Assembly: GCF_028416635.1 (NCBI RefSeq)
Contig: NZ_CP114013.1
Coordinates: forward strand, 1,860,001 to 1,924,000
Reading direction: 5' to 3'
Source of the DNA: Baekduia alba
GTDB lineage: Bacteria > Actinomycetota > Thermoleophilia > Solirubrobacterales > Solirubrobacteraceae
DNA length: 64,000 nt
Under the pieces are notes generated by a model that was not told the origin of the DNA, did not search any database, and worked only from the letters and a program-made list of their open reading frames with translations. This document shows positions 17,373-25,488 of the stretch, in pieces (the first letter of the stretch is position 1; each line of letters begins with the position of its first letter). The position numbers and the translations under genes were made by a program.

Positions 17373-19845
17373 GCTCCCCGACCGCGCCCGCGTCGTCGTC
17401 ATCGGCGGCGGGGTGGGCGGCACGTCGATCGCCTACCACCTGGCGCAGCTGGGAGAGAAGGACGTGGTCCTGGTCGACCGCGACGAGCTGACCTCCGGCT
17501 CGACCTTCCACTCGGCCGGCCTGGTCGGCCAGCTGCGCTCCAGCGTCTCGCTCACGACCATGATGATGTACTCGGTCGAGCTGTACCGGTCGCTGGACTG
17601 CGGCTGGGTCGAGTGCGGCGGCATCCGGCTGGCCTGCACGCCCGAGCGCGAGGAGGAGGTCCACCGCCAGGTCGCGTGGGCGCGGACCTTCGGGCTGCCG
17701 CTGGAGACGATCAGCGCCGAGGAGGCCGTGGCGCGCTTCCCGCTGATGGTGCCCGACGGCGTGCGCGTCGCGTCGCTGCTGCCGACCGACGGCTACCTGG
17801 ACCCGTCGCAGTTGACCTACGCCTTGGCCGAGGGCGCGCGCGAGGGCGGCGTGCGGATCTTCACGCACACGCGCGTGACGGCGATCGAGAAGTCGCCGGA
17901 CGGGCGGCGCGTGGTGGCGGTCGACACCGAGTGGGGCCGCATCGCGTGCGAGCGCGTGGTCATCGCCGGCGGGATGTACGCGGCCGAGCTCGGGCGCCTG
18001 GCCGGCGTCCGCGTCCCGATCGTCCCGATGGCCCACGAGTACCTCGTCACCCAGCCGTTCCGGGACCGCACGGCGGGCGGGCGGGGGCGGACTCACCTCC
18101 CGACGCTGCGCGACCCCGACAACCTCATCTACTTCCGCGAGGAGGGCGAGGGCCTGGTGATGGGCGGCTACGAGCGCGACAGCGCGCCGTGGTCGCTGGA
18201 CGAGCGCCTCGTCGACCGCATCCCGCCCGACTTCAACGGGCGCCTGCTCGAGGAGGACTGGCCGCGCTTCGAGGAGATCGCCCTCGCGTCGAAGGCGCGC
18301 GTGCCGGCGATGGAGGACGTCAAGGTCACCAAGCTGATCAACGGGCCCGAGGCGTTCACCCCCGACAACGAGTTCTGCCTGGGGGAGACCGAGGTCGACG
18401 GCCTGTTCGTCGCCGCCGGCTTCTGCGCGCACGGCCTCGCCGGCGCCGGCGGGATCGGCAAGGTCATGGCCGAGTGGATCGTCGCCGGCGAGCCGCAGCT
18501 CGACCTCTGGCGGATGGACATCCGACGCTTCGGCGCGCAGTACCGCTCACCGTCCTACACCCTGAAGCGCACCAAGGAGGTCTACGAGACCTACTACGAC
18601 ATCCACTACCCCAACGAGGAGCGCCAGGCCGGCCGCCCGCTCAAGGTGTCGTCGAACTACGCGTGGCACCAGGAGCACGGGGCGGCGTTCGGCGAGAAGT
18701 CCGGGTGGGAGCGGGTCAACTGGTACGCCGCCAATGAGGCCGACGGCGATCCCGGCCTGCGGCCCCGCGGCTGGGCCGGCATGCACTGGTCGCCGGCGAT
18801 CGGCGCCGAGCACCGCGCCTGCCGCGAGCGCGCCGTGCTGTTCGACGAGTCGTCGTTCGCCAAGCTCGAGGTCGCCGGGCCGGGCGCCGCGGACTTCCTG
18901 GAGCGTATGTGCGACAACAGGGTCGCGCGCGACGTGGGGCGCATCACCTACACCCAGATGCTCAACGCGCGCGGCGGGATCGAGTGCGACTTCACGGTCA
19001 CGCGCGTGGCGGACGACCTGTTCCAGATCGTCACCGGCACCGCGTTCGGCCAGCACGACGCGTCGTGGATCCGGCGTCATGCGCCGCGCGACGGCTCGGT
19101 CACCGTGACCGACACGACGTCGCGCTGGGCGTGCTTCGCGCTCTGGGGGCCGCGGGCGCACGACGTCCTGGCGCCGCTCACGCCCGACCCGCTGGACTTC
19201 CCCTACATGTCGATGCGCGAGATCGTGGTCGGCGACGTTCCGGTCCGCGCGCTGCGCGTGACGTTCGTCGGCGAGTACGGCTGGGAGCTGTACTGCCCGG
19301 CCGAGTACGGCGCGGCGCTGTGGCGCGCGCTCTGGGCGTCGGGCGAGCCGCACGGCCTGGCCGCCGGCGGCTACCGCGCGATCGACGCGCTGCGGCTGGA
19401 GAAGGGCTACCGCGTCTGGGGCGCCGACATCACGCCCGACGAGACGCCGCACGAGGCCGGGCTGTCGTTCTGCGTGCGCGACGACAAGGACTTCCTCGGC
19501 GCCGGCGCGCTGAGCGAGCGCGGCGGGGTGGGTGGGCCAGCATCCCGGCTGGTCTGCCTGGTCCTCGACGACCCGCGCTCGGTCGCCCTCGGCAACGAGC
19601 CGGTGGCGGTCGACGGCGCGGTCGTCGGCCGCGTCACGAGCGGGGGCTTCGGCTACACCGTCGGCGCCTCGATCGCCTACGCCTACGTGCCGACGGCGCA
19701 CGCCGCTCCGGGCACCGAGGTGGCGGTGGACGTCTTCGGGACGTGGATCGGCGGTCGCGTCGCCGCCGAGCCCTTGTACGACGCGGCATCCGAACGCGTC
19801 AAAGGGGTACAGACAGGCGTAGGGACCATGCCTACCATTGGATGA
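17356..19845 (+). CDS. FAD-dependent sarcosine/dimethylglycine dehydrogenase-like enzyme with GcvT domain
   Basis: An 829-residue two-part enzyme. Residues 10-400 form a DAO-type FAD domain: VVVIGGGVGG binds ADP of FAD, and STFHSAGLVGQL places His52 where dimethylglycine and sarcosine dehydrogenases attach FAD covalently. An FAO/linker region and a GcvT-like tetrahydrofolate domain (about 450-820) follow, with NGGRxx-like NARGGIECDFT and GEYGWELYCPAEYG. Such enzymes oxidatively demethylate N-methyl amino acids, handing the one-carbon unit to tetrahydrofolate. The length matches mitochondrial DMGDH/SARDH. It overlaps the kinase upstream and abuts the aminotransferase downstream. Confidence 0.88.
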   Translation: MPRPRELPDRARVVVIGGGVGGTSIAYHLAQLGEKDVVLVDRDELTSGSTFHSAGLVGQLRSSVSLTTMMMYSVELYRSLDCGWVECGGIRLACTPEREEEVHRQVAWARTFGLPLETISAEEAVARFPLMVPDGVRVASLLPTDGYLDPSQLTYALAEGAREGGVRIFTHTRVTAIEKSPDGRRVVAVDTEWGRIACERVVIAGGMYAAELGRLAGVRVPIVPMAHEYLVTQPFRDRTAGGRGRTHLPTLRDPDNLIYFREEGEGLVMGGYERDSAPWSLDERLVDRIPPDFNGRLLEEDWPRFEEIALASKARVPAMEDVKVTKLINGPEAFTPDNEFCLGETEVDGLFVAAGFCAHGLAGAGGIGKVMAEWIVAGEPQLDLWRMDIRRFGAQYRSPSYTLKRTKEVYETYYDIHYPNEERQAGRPLKVSSNYAWHQEHGAAFGEKSGWERVNWYAANEADGDPGLRPRGWAGMHWSPAIGAEHRACRERAVLFDESSFAKLEVAGPGAADFLERMCDNRVARDVGRITYTQMLNARGGIECDFTVTRVADDLFQIVTGTAFGQHDASWIRRHAPRDGSVTVTDTTSRWACFALWGPRAHDVLAPLTPDPLDFPYMSMREIVVGDVPVRALRVTFVGEYGWELYCPAEYGAALWRALWASGEPHGLAAGGYRAIDALRLEKGYRVWGADITPDETPHEAGLSFCVRDDKDFLGAGALSERGGVGGPASRLVCLVLDDPRSVALGNEPVAVDGAVVGRVTSGGFGYTVGASIAYAYVPTAHAAPGTEVAVDVFGTWIGGRVAAEPLYDAASERVKGVQTGVGTMPTIG

Positions 19846-19847
19846 CC

Positions 19848-21236
19848 ATGGCTGCCAACGCTGACACCGTCACGATCGACCGCGCCCGGATCGCCGAGCT
19901 GACCGAGCGTGAGACCGAGCGCCTCAACGAGGCCACCAAGGGCAGCGGTGAGACGTTCCGCCGCGCCAGCGAGCACCTCGCGTCGGGGGTCGCCTCCAGC
20001 TACCAGGTCCGGGAGCCGTGGCCGATCTACCTGGAGCGCGGCGACGGTCCGAAGGTCTGGGACGTCGACGGCAACGAGATGTGGGACTTCCACAACGGCT
20101 TCGGCTCGATGGTGCAGGGCCACGCGCACACGGCCATCGGCAAGGCGCTGGCCGACCGCTACGCGCTGGGCACCCACTTCGCCGCGCCGACCGAGGACGC
20201 GATCGTCGTCGGCAACGAGCTCGCCGCGCGCTGGGGCCTGCCGAAGTGGCGCTACACGAACTCCGGCTCGGAGTCGACGATGGACGCGATCCGGATCGCG
20301 CGCGCCGCGACCGGCCGCGACGACGTCCTGAAGATCTTCGGCAGCTACCACGGCCACCACGACACCGTCATGGTGTCGATCGGCGTCGAGTACGACAAGA
20401 TCGGCGACCACGACCACCCGGTCTCGCTGGCCTACGGCGGCGGCATCCCGCAGTCGACCGTCGACCACGTCTTCGCCGTGCACTTCAACGACGCCGAGTC
20501 GATGGAGCGCCGCATCGTCGAGCTCGACCAGGACGGCCGCAAGCCCGCCTGCGTGATCATGGAGCCGGCGATGATGAACCTCGGCGTCGTCCTTCCGGAG
20601 GACGGCTACCTCGAGGCCGTCCGCGCGATCACGGCCAAGCACGGCATCGTGCTGATCTTCGACGAGGTCAAGACCGGCCTGACCGTCGCCGCCGGCGGCG
20701 CCACCGAGAAGTACGGCGTCCTGCCCGACATGGTCACGCTGGCCAAGGCGCTCGGCGGCGGCCTGCCGACCGGCGCGATCGGCATGAACGAGGAGATGGC
20801 CAGGGTCGTCGAGGACGGAACCGTCTACCAGGTGGGCACCTACAACGGGAACCCGCTCGGCATGGCCGCGACGCGCGCCAACCTGCTCGAGATCCTCACG
20901 CCCGAGGGCTACCAGCACCTCGACCACCTCAACGACCGCCTGCTCGGCGGCTGCGAGGGCGTCATCGAGAAGTACAACCTGCCCGGCTACGCCGTCGGCA
21001 TCGGCTCCAAGGGCTGCGTCACGTTCGCGACGACCAAGATCATCGACTACGAGACGTTCAAGGCCCAGCAGGACGCCGCGCTCGCCGAGCTGGCCTGGTT
21101 GTACAACATGAACCGCGGCATCTTCATGACGCCAGGCCGCGAGGAGGAGTGGACGCTGTCGGTCACGCACACCGACGAATCGGTCGATGCGTACATCGGT
21201 GTGTTCGATGAGATGGCAAAGGACCTCACCGCGTAG
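19848..21236 (+). CDS. Class III PLP aminotransferase / aminomutase-like
   Basis: A 462-residue fold type I PLP enzyme. Visible are the phosphate-binding TNSGSEST, KIFGSYHGHHD, the cofactor aspartate region LIFDEVKTGL, and the Schiff-base lysine in TLAKALGGGLPTGAIG. Overall it resembles glutamate-1-semialdehyde aminomutases, but the cluster context points to an omega-amine or amino-acid transaminase in degradation. Two in-frame ATGs occur: 19842 overlaps the dehydrogenase stop as ATGA, and 19848 fits the usual N-terminus. Either way the gene is translationally coupled. It is the last gene of the operon; a 27-base gap separates it from the converging BaeRF gene. Confidence 0.88.
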   Translation: MAANADTVTIDRARIAELTERETERLNEATKGSGETFRRASEHLASGVASSYQVREPWPIYLERGDGPKVWDVDGNEMWDFHNGFGSMVQGHAHTAIGKALADRYALGTHFAAPTEDAIVVGNELAARWGLPKWRYTNSGSESTMDAIRIARAATGRDDVLKIFGSYHGHHDTVMVSIGVEYDKIGDHDHPVSLAYGGGIPQSTVDHVFAVHFNDAESMERRIVELDQDGRKPACVIMEPAMMNLGVVLPEDGYLEAVRAITAKHGIVLIFDEVKTGLTVAAGGATEKYGVLPDMVTLAKALGGGLPTGAIGMNEEMARVVEDGTVYQVGTYNGNPLGMAATRANLLEILTPEGYQHLDHLNDRLLGGCEGVIEKYNLPGYAVGIGSKGCVTFATTKIIDYETFKAQQDAALAELAWLYNMNRGIFMTPGREEEWTLSVTHTDESVDAYIGVFDEMAKDLTA

Positions 21237-21263
21237 GTAGAGTCCAGGGTCTTCCGCGAAAAG

Positions 21264-22442
21264 TCACCACCGAAGGCCGGCGAGCATCCCGTCGGCCGCC
21301 TGGAGCGCCGGCGACGCGCCGGCCTCCAGGGTGGTGACCTTCGCGTCGGCGGCGACGGCCGCCTCCACGGCGCGCTCGGGCACGCGCTGGAAGCGGTCGC
21401 CGCGCATCAGCTGCTCCGCGATCTCCGAGAGCGGCGACTCCGCCGGCCGGTGGTACGGGTCGAGCACGAGGTGATCGACCTGGCCCAGCGCCAGCGCCGA
21501 CAGCACGGCCGCGGGGCCGACCGCGGCCTGCGGGCCGTCGGCCTGCAGCGCGTCGACGGCCGCGAGCGCCTGGCGGCGGTGGAGGTCCTCGATCGCCGGC
21601 TCCAGCCGCTGGGCGATCTCGGTCTCGTGGGCGTCGACGGCGTTGAGCGGCAGCTCGGCGACGACGCGCTCGGCGACCGCGGGCGGCAGGTGGTGGCGGA
21701 AGCGGTGCGCGGTCGCGCGCTCGGCGGCGACGACCACCCGCTCCCACCCGCGTTGCTGGAGGCGCTGGGCGGTGGCCTCGGCGGCCGTCGCGAAGAAGCG
21801 CTCGCGGTGCTCTTCGAGGCGGTCCTCGACCTGCTCGACGTGGGTCGTCCCGCTGCGGCCGCCGCGCCCCGACGCTGGCCCGCGGTAGGGCTTCCAGCCG
21901 TCGCCGTCGAGGTCGAAGACCTCCTCGCCGGCCTCGTCGAAGTGGCCGTGCGCCCAGTGGACGAGGCGGACGCGCTCGCCGGAGACCAGGACGATGCCGA
22001 CCGGCCGGGAGTGGTCGAGCAGCTCGACCAGCGGCGCGATCACCGGCTGCTCGGCGAAGGCGACGAGCGAGTCGCGCACGGCGACCTGGAGCACGTAGCG
22101 CTCGTCGAGCGTGCCGTCGAGGTCGAGGAACCACACGAGGCTGCGGCCGCGGTTGGCGTGGCTGAGGCCGTCGAGCTCGGCCTCGACCTCGGCGCGCAGG
22201 GCGCGCCAGCGCAGGCGCGCGTCGCGGTCCTCGTTCGCGTCCAGCGCGGCCGTCACGTCGCGCAGCCCGTTGCGGGCGACGACGAGCCACGCCGGGGTCT
22301 GCGCCGTGTTGGCCACGACCCGCGGGTCGGTCTGGAGGTAGATGCTGACGGTCGGCCGGCGCTCGGCCGGTCGCGCGAGGGCGTGCAGGGTCGCGTCGTC
22401 GGGGGCATCGACGCGCCAGGGGGTGCGGGCGAGCTCGGCCAT
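21264..22442 (-). CDS. BaeRF/VLRF1-like release-factor-family protein
   Basis: A 392-residue protein resembling the bacterial archaeo-eukaryotic release-factor (BaeRF) families. It has an N-terminal domain with PTVSIYLQTDPR, a central eRF1-domain-2-like part (VGIVLVSGERVRLVHWAHG, then GWERVVVAAERATA), and a C-terminal domain-3-like part (DHLVLDPYHR). Characterised relatives such as Vms1 and acVLRF1 cleave peptidyl-tRNA on stalled ribosomes. No GGQ tripeptide is visible; a Gly-rich segment (SGRGGRSGTTH) lies where the loop could be. Substrate and activity are therefore uncertain. TAGCGT ends 7 bases before the ATG. Confidence 0.7.
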   Translation of the reverse strand: MAELARTPWRVDAPDDATLHALARPAERRPTVSIYLQTDPRVVANTAQTPAWLVVARNGLRDVTAALDANEDRDARLRWRALRAEVEAELDGLSHANRGRSLVWFLDLDGTLDERYVLQVAVRDSLVAFAEQPVIAPLVELLDHSRPVGIVLVSGERVRLVHWAHGHFDEAGEEVFDLDGDGWKPYRGPASGRGGRSGTTHVEQVEDRLEEHRERFFATAAEATAQRLQQRGWERVVVAAERATAHRFRHHLPPAVAERVVAELPLNAVDAHETEIAQRLEPAIEDLHRRQALAAVDALQADGPQAAVGPAAVLSALALGQVDHLVLDPYHRPAESPLSEIAEQLMRGDRFQRVPERAVEAAVAADAKVTTLEAGASPALQAADGMLAGLRW

Positions 22443-22506
22443 GGCCCCGACGCTACGCCCCGGATCCGCGCGCGCCATCACCCGTGGCGGGTGAGGCGCC
22501 TCCGCG

Positions 22507-23190
22507 TCACGCCCGGCGGCGGGTGTAGGCGTTGGTCGCGGCGAGGATCGCGGCGGTCAGCAGGAGGCAGAGCGCGGTGGCCGCGAGCTCGTCGCCGCCG
22601 AGCCGGCGCGGTGGCTCCTCGCTCAGCCGCTGAGCGGCGGCGACCGGTCCACCGAAGACGCCGAGCGAGGGGCCGACCGCGAGCAGGAGCAGGAGCGCGC
22701 CGAGGGTCGCGGCCGCGGCGGTCGCGCGGCGCGTCACGCGCGGCGGCGCGAACGCGACGCCGACCGCGCCGCCGAAGGCCGCCGCCGCGAGGTGGGCGAG
22801 CACGGCCCCGGCGAGGTCGGCGGCGTGGGGCGTGCGGTCGAAGACGTGCTCGACGACGCTGCCGAGGACGAGCGGATAGCCCACGAACAGGACGGTCAGC
22901 GCGATCGCCACGGCCACGATCAGCAGCGCGTCGGCGCGCTCGCGGCCGCGGCGGCCGCCCATCGCGACGGTCGCGATGTCGGCCTGGGCGGCGGGCTCGA
23001 CGGCGAGGATCGCACCGACGAGCCAGGCGCTCAGGGCGGCGGCGAACGCGGCCGTGAGGCCGTAGGCGCCGCCGACCTCGTTGCGGGGCCCGGCGTAGGT
23101 GCCGACGACCGTGAACACGCAGGCGGCCAGCGGGATCAGCGGCGCGCGGGTGCGGGCGGCGGACACGAAGAGGTAGCGCACCGTGCTCAC
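22507..23190 (-). CDS. ABC-type exporter membrane subunit
   Basis: A 227-residue Ala/Leu-rich membrane protein with about six hydrophobic helices (for example VAIALTVLFVGYPLVL and ATLGALLLLLAVGPSL). Its sequence matches no specific family, but its GTG overlaps the ATPase stop by four bases (GTGA) and it directly follows the ATP-binding gene, so it is almost certainly its permease partner. The pair resembles small two-gene ABC-2-like exporters. Cargo unknown. Confidence 0.7.
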   Translation of the reverse strand: MSTVRYLFVSAARTRAPLIPLAACVFTVVGTYAGPRNEVGGAYGLTAAFAAALSAWLVGAILAVEPAAQADIATVAMGGRRGRERADALLIVAVAIALTVLFVGYPLVLGSVVEHVFDRTPHAADLAGAVLAHLAAAAFGGAVGVAFAPPRVTRRATAAAATLGALLLLLAVGPSLGVFGGPVAAAQRLSEEPPRRLGGDELAATALCLLLTAAILAATNAYTRRRA

Positions 23191-23954
23191 GGCGCCACCC
23201 GCTCGATGTGCCAGCCCTCGTCGAGCAGCGCGCGGAGTCGGGCGTCGACGGCGTCGGCGGGGACGTCCTGCGCGGCGCGGCGGCCGTCGGCGTGGGACGC
23301 GACGACGCGGACGGTGGCGCGCCGCTCCGCGGGCGGGGCGTCCGGGGCGGCGCGCCCGTCGGCGAGGTGCACGGTCGCGGTCGGCGCCAGGCGGCCGCGC
23401 ATCGCCCCGTCGTGGTCGGTGAGGAGCACGGCGGCGCCGCCGGCCGCCAAACGGTCGCCCAGGCGCGCGGCGAGCCAGTCGCGGGCGCCGGCGTCCAGGC
23501 CGGTGAACGGCTCGTCGAGCACGAGCACGTCGGCGCGGCAGTGGACGGCGTCGAGCAGCGCGAGGCGCTGGAGCATGCCCTTGCTCAACGTCGCGCTGGG
23601 CGCGTGGAGGACCGCCGGGTCCAGCCCGGTCGCCGCCGCCTCGGCGCGCCAGTCGACCGGCGGCGCGCCGTGCAGGCGCCGCATCGCCTCCAGCCACTCC
23701 GCGCCGCGCAGGGCGGGCGCGAGGCGCAGCTGCTCCGGGACGAACGCGCAGCGGCCGGTGCGCCGGACCGCGCCGCGGCGCGGCGGCGCGAGCCCGACGG
23801 CCGTGCGCAGCAGGCTCGTCTTGCCCGAGCCGTTGGCGCCGGTGAGGTGCATGGCGTCGCCGCGGTGCAGCGCGAGGTCGACGTCGGCCAGGACCGTCCG
23901 GCGGCCACGCCGGACGCTCACCGACCGCAGTTCGAGCAGGGCGTCGCCGGTCAC
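23187..23954 (-). CDS. ABC transporter ATP-binding protein
   Basis: A 255-residue nucleotide-binding subunit. Walker A is GANGSGKTS, the Q-loop region reads CAFVPEQLRL, the signature is the variant LSKGMLQR, and Walker B is VLVLDEPFTGLD, followed by the switch histidine in LTDHD. The C-terminal ~60 residues extend beyond the usual domain (DGRRAAQDVPADAVDARLRALLDEGW) as a small strand-helix module seen in ABC-2-type exporters. It is coupled to the membrane subunit. The GTG start has TAGGGT ending 6 bases upstream and no Shine-Dalgarno. Confidence 0.9.
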   Translation of the reverse strand: MTGDALLELRSVSVRRGRRTVLADVDLALHRGDAMHLTGANGSGKTSLLRTAVGLAPPRRGAVRRTGRCAFVPEQLRLAPALRGAEWLEAMRRLHGAPPVDWRAEAAATGLDPAVLHAPSATLSKGMLQRLALLDAVHCRADVLVLDEPFTGLDAGARDWLAARLGDRLAAGGAAVLLTDHDGAMRGRLAPTATVHLADGRAAPDAPPAERRATVRVVASHADGRRAAQDVPADAVDARLRALLDEGWHIERVAP

Positions 23955-23982
23955 GCGTCGACCCTAGCTCCCGCGCGAGCCA

Positions 23983-24471
23983 CTAGGGGCGACGCGTCAT
24001 GTCCATCGTCCAGTTGACATCCCAGGTCGAGCCGCCGTCGTAGGAGAACGCCTGCTCCCAGCGTGCGCGGTCGTCGGCGTCGCGGGTCCACACGAAGCGG
24101 ACGTCGAGCGGGGAGCCGTCGGCGTCCTGCACCGTCGCGAGGAAGAGGCCGGTGTCGCCGTCCCAGCGGCCGACCATCGGGACGAAGTCCGGCTCGGCGT
24201 AGTTGGAGAGCCAGATGATCGACCAGGTGTCGGCGACCGCGTCATAAGCGCGAACGGTCACGGCCTTGACGTGGCCGCGGCCGGGGAAGTCCGGCGCGTC
24301 GTAGTGGTCGAGCTGGACGAGGTCGTCGACGCACATCGACACGCTGCAGGTCGCGGGGAACTCGTCCCAGATGCCGGCGGCGTGGCGCCGGCGGTTGGCG
24401 ACGTCCCACTCGCCGGCGTAGAACGCGAAGTCGTTGGCGGCGGACGGGCGGGCGGTGATGATCTCGATCAT
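23983..24471 (-). CDS. DUF1579-like lipocalin-fold protein
   Basis: A 162-residue soluble protein with FYAGEWDVANRRR near the N-terminus and repeated strand motifs (DTWSIIWLSN, MVGRWDGDTGLFLA, VRFVWTRDADDRARWEQAFS). These resemble the DUF1579/nitrobindin-like beta-barrel group, in which a small ligand sits inside a barrel. No catalytic motif is evident. It is divergent from a WYL regulator across 56 bases containing a palindrome, so it is the probable target of that regulator. TAGCCT ends 8 bases before the ATG. Confidence 0.6.
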   Translation of the reverse strand: MIEIITARPSAANDFAFYAGEWDVANRRRHAAGIWDEFPATCSVSMCVDDLVQLDHYDAPDFPGRGHVKAVTVRAYDAVADTWSIIWLSNYAEPDFVPMVGRWDGDTGLFLATVQDADGSPLDVRFVWTRDADDRARWEQAFSYDGGSTWDVNWTMDMTRRP

Positions 24472-24493
24472 GGGCCGCGAGGCTACGCCGCGA

Positions 24494-24514
24494 ATAGGGC
24501 GGTTTCCGTCCTAT
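24494..24514. promoter_or_regulatory. Operator-like inverted repeat between the DUF1579-like gene and WYL regulator
   Basis: ATAGGGCGG-TTT-CCGTCCTAT is a 9-bp inverted repeat with one mismatch, centred between two divergent starts. It overlaps the TATAAG hexamer (24512-24517) that would serve the WYL gene and lies 9 bases past the TAGCCT of the other gene. This placement fits autoregulation plus control of the divergent gene. Confidence 0.5.
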
Positions 24515-24527
24515 AAGGTGGTGGGCG

Positions 24528-25475
24528 ATGTCGCGCCCGGCCACGCGGTTGTTGGGGTTCTTGGAGCTGCTCGAGGCGCGGCCCGCGGTGACCGGCGCCG
24601 AGGCCGCGCGCGCGTTGGGCGTGGACGTCCGGACCGTGCGCCGCTACGTCGACGCGCTGCACGAGCTCGGGATCCCGGTCGACGGCCAGCGCGGCGCCGG
24701 CGGCGGCTACCGCCTGCGGCCGGGCTACCGGATGGCGCCGTTGATGCTCGGCGACGACGAGGCGACCGCGGTCGTCGCGGGCCTCGTCGCGACGGAGGGC
24801 CTCGGGCTCGTGGGGGCCGAGCCCGCGCTGGCGAAGGTCCGGCGGGTGCTGCCCGCGGCGCTGCGCCGGCGCGCCGAGGCGCTGGAGGGCGCGCTGGCCT
24901 TCGCCGACCGCGCGGGCGTCTCCGCGGTCCCGCCGGTAGGCGAGACCCTGCTGGTGCTGGCCGACGCGGCGCGCCGGCACCGGCGGGTGGCGGCGACCTA
25001 CGCGCCCGCGTCGGGCGGCGCGCGGCGGCGCGAGCTCGACCCGTTCGGCGTCGTCGTGCACGGCGGCCGCTGGTACGTCAGCGCGCGCGACGCCGAGAGC
25101 GGGGAGACGCGGACGTTCCGCGTGGACCGCTGCGCCGACGTCGTGCTCGGCGCCGTGGTCGACCCGCCGCCGCCCGGCTTCGACGTCGTCGCCACCGTCG
25201 CGCGGTCGCTCGCCCGCGTCCCCTACGCGTGGGCCGTCGAGGTCCGGCTGCGCGCGCCCGCCGCCCGCGTCCGCGAGCGGATCCCGGCCACGATCGCCGA
25301 GCTGACGCCCGACGGCGACGACGCCTGCGTGCTGCGGATGCGCTCCGACTCGCTGCGCTGGGTCGCCGAGGTGCTCGCCTCGCTGGGCTGCGCGTTCACC
25401 ATCATGTTGCCCGACGAGCTGCGCTCGGAGGTGCGCGCGGTCGCGGCGCTGCTGGTCGACTCGGCCGGCGGCTAG
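24528..25475 (+). CDS. YafY-type HTH/WYL-domain transcriptional regulator
   Basis: A 315-residue regulator. The N-terminal HTH-11 domain contains TGAEAARALGVDVRTVRRYV, followed by GIPVDGQRGAGGGYRLRPGY, the typical wing. The WYL domain (about residues 140-220) has RRRELDPFGVVVHGGRWYVSA in two blocks, with the aromatic triad written as RWYVSARD, and the C-terminal WCX extension follows. WYL domains sense nucleic-acid-derived or other small ligands. In actinobacteria this arrangement commonly controls a divergent single-domain protein, here the DUF1579-like gene. Confidence 0.9.
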   Translation: MSRPATRLLGFLELLEARPAVTGAEAARALGVDVRTVRRYVDALHELGIPVDGQRGAGGGYRLRPGYRMAPLMLGDDEATAVVAGLVATEGLGLVGAEPALAKVRRVLPAALRRRAEALEGALAFADRAGVSAVPPVGETLLVLADAARRHRRVAATYAPASGGARRRELDPFGVVVHGGRWYVSARDAESGETRTFRVDRCADVVLGAVVDPPPPGFDVVATVARSLARVPYAWAVEVRLRAPAARVRERIPATIAELTPDGDDACVLRMRSDSLRWVAEVLASLGCAFTIMLPDELRSEVRAVAALLVDSAGG

Positions 25476-25488
25476 TCGCTAGCCGCCG
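25466..25488. terminator. Bidirectional terminator-like hairpin spanning both stop codons
   Basis: Ten-base arms CGGCGGCTAG and CTAGCCGCCG flank a TCG loop. The left arm contains the WYL stop and the right arm the stop of the converging acyl-CoA synthetase. There is no U-tract, as is usual in this GC range. Confidence 0.45.
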
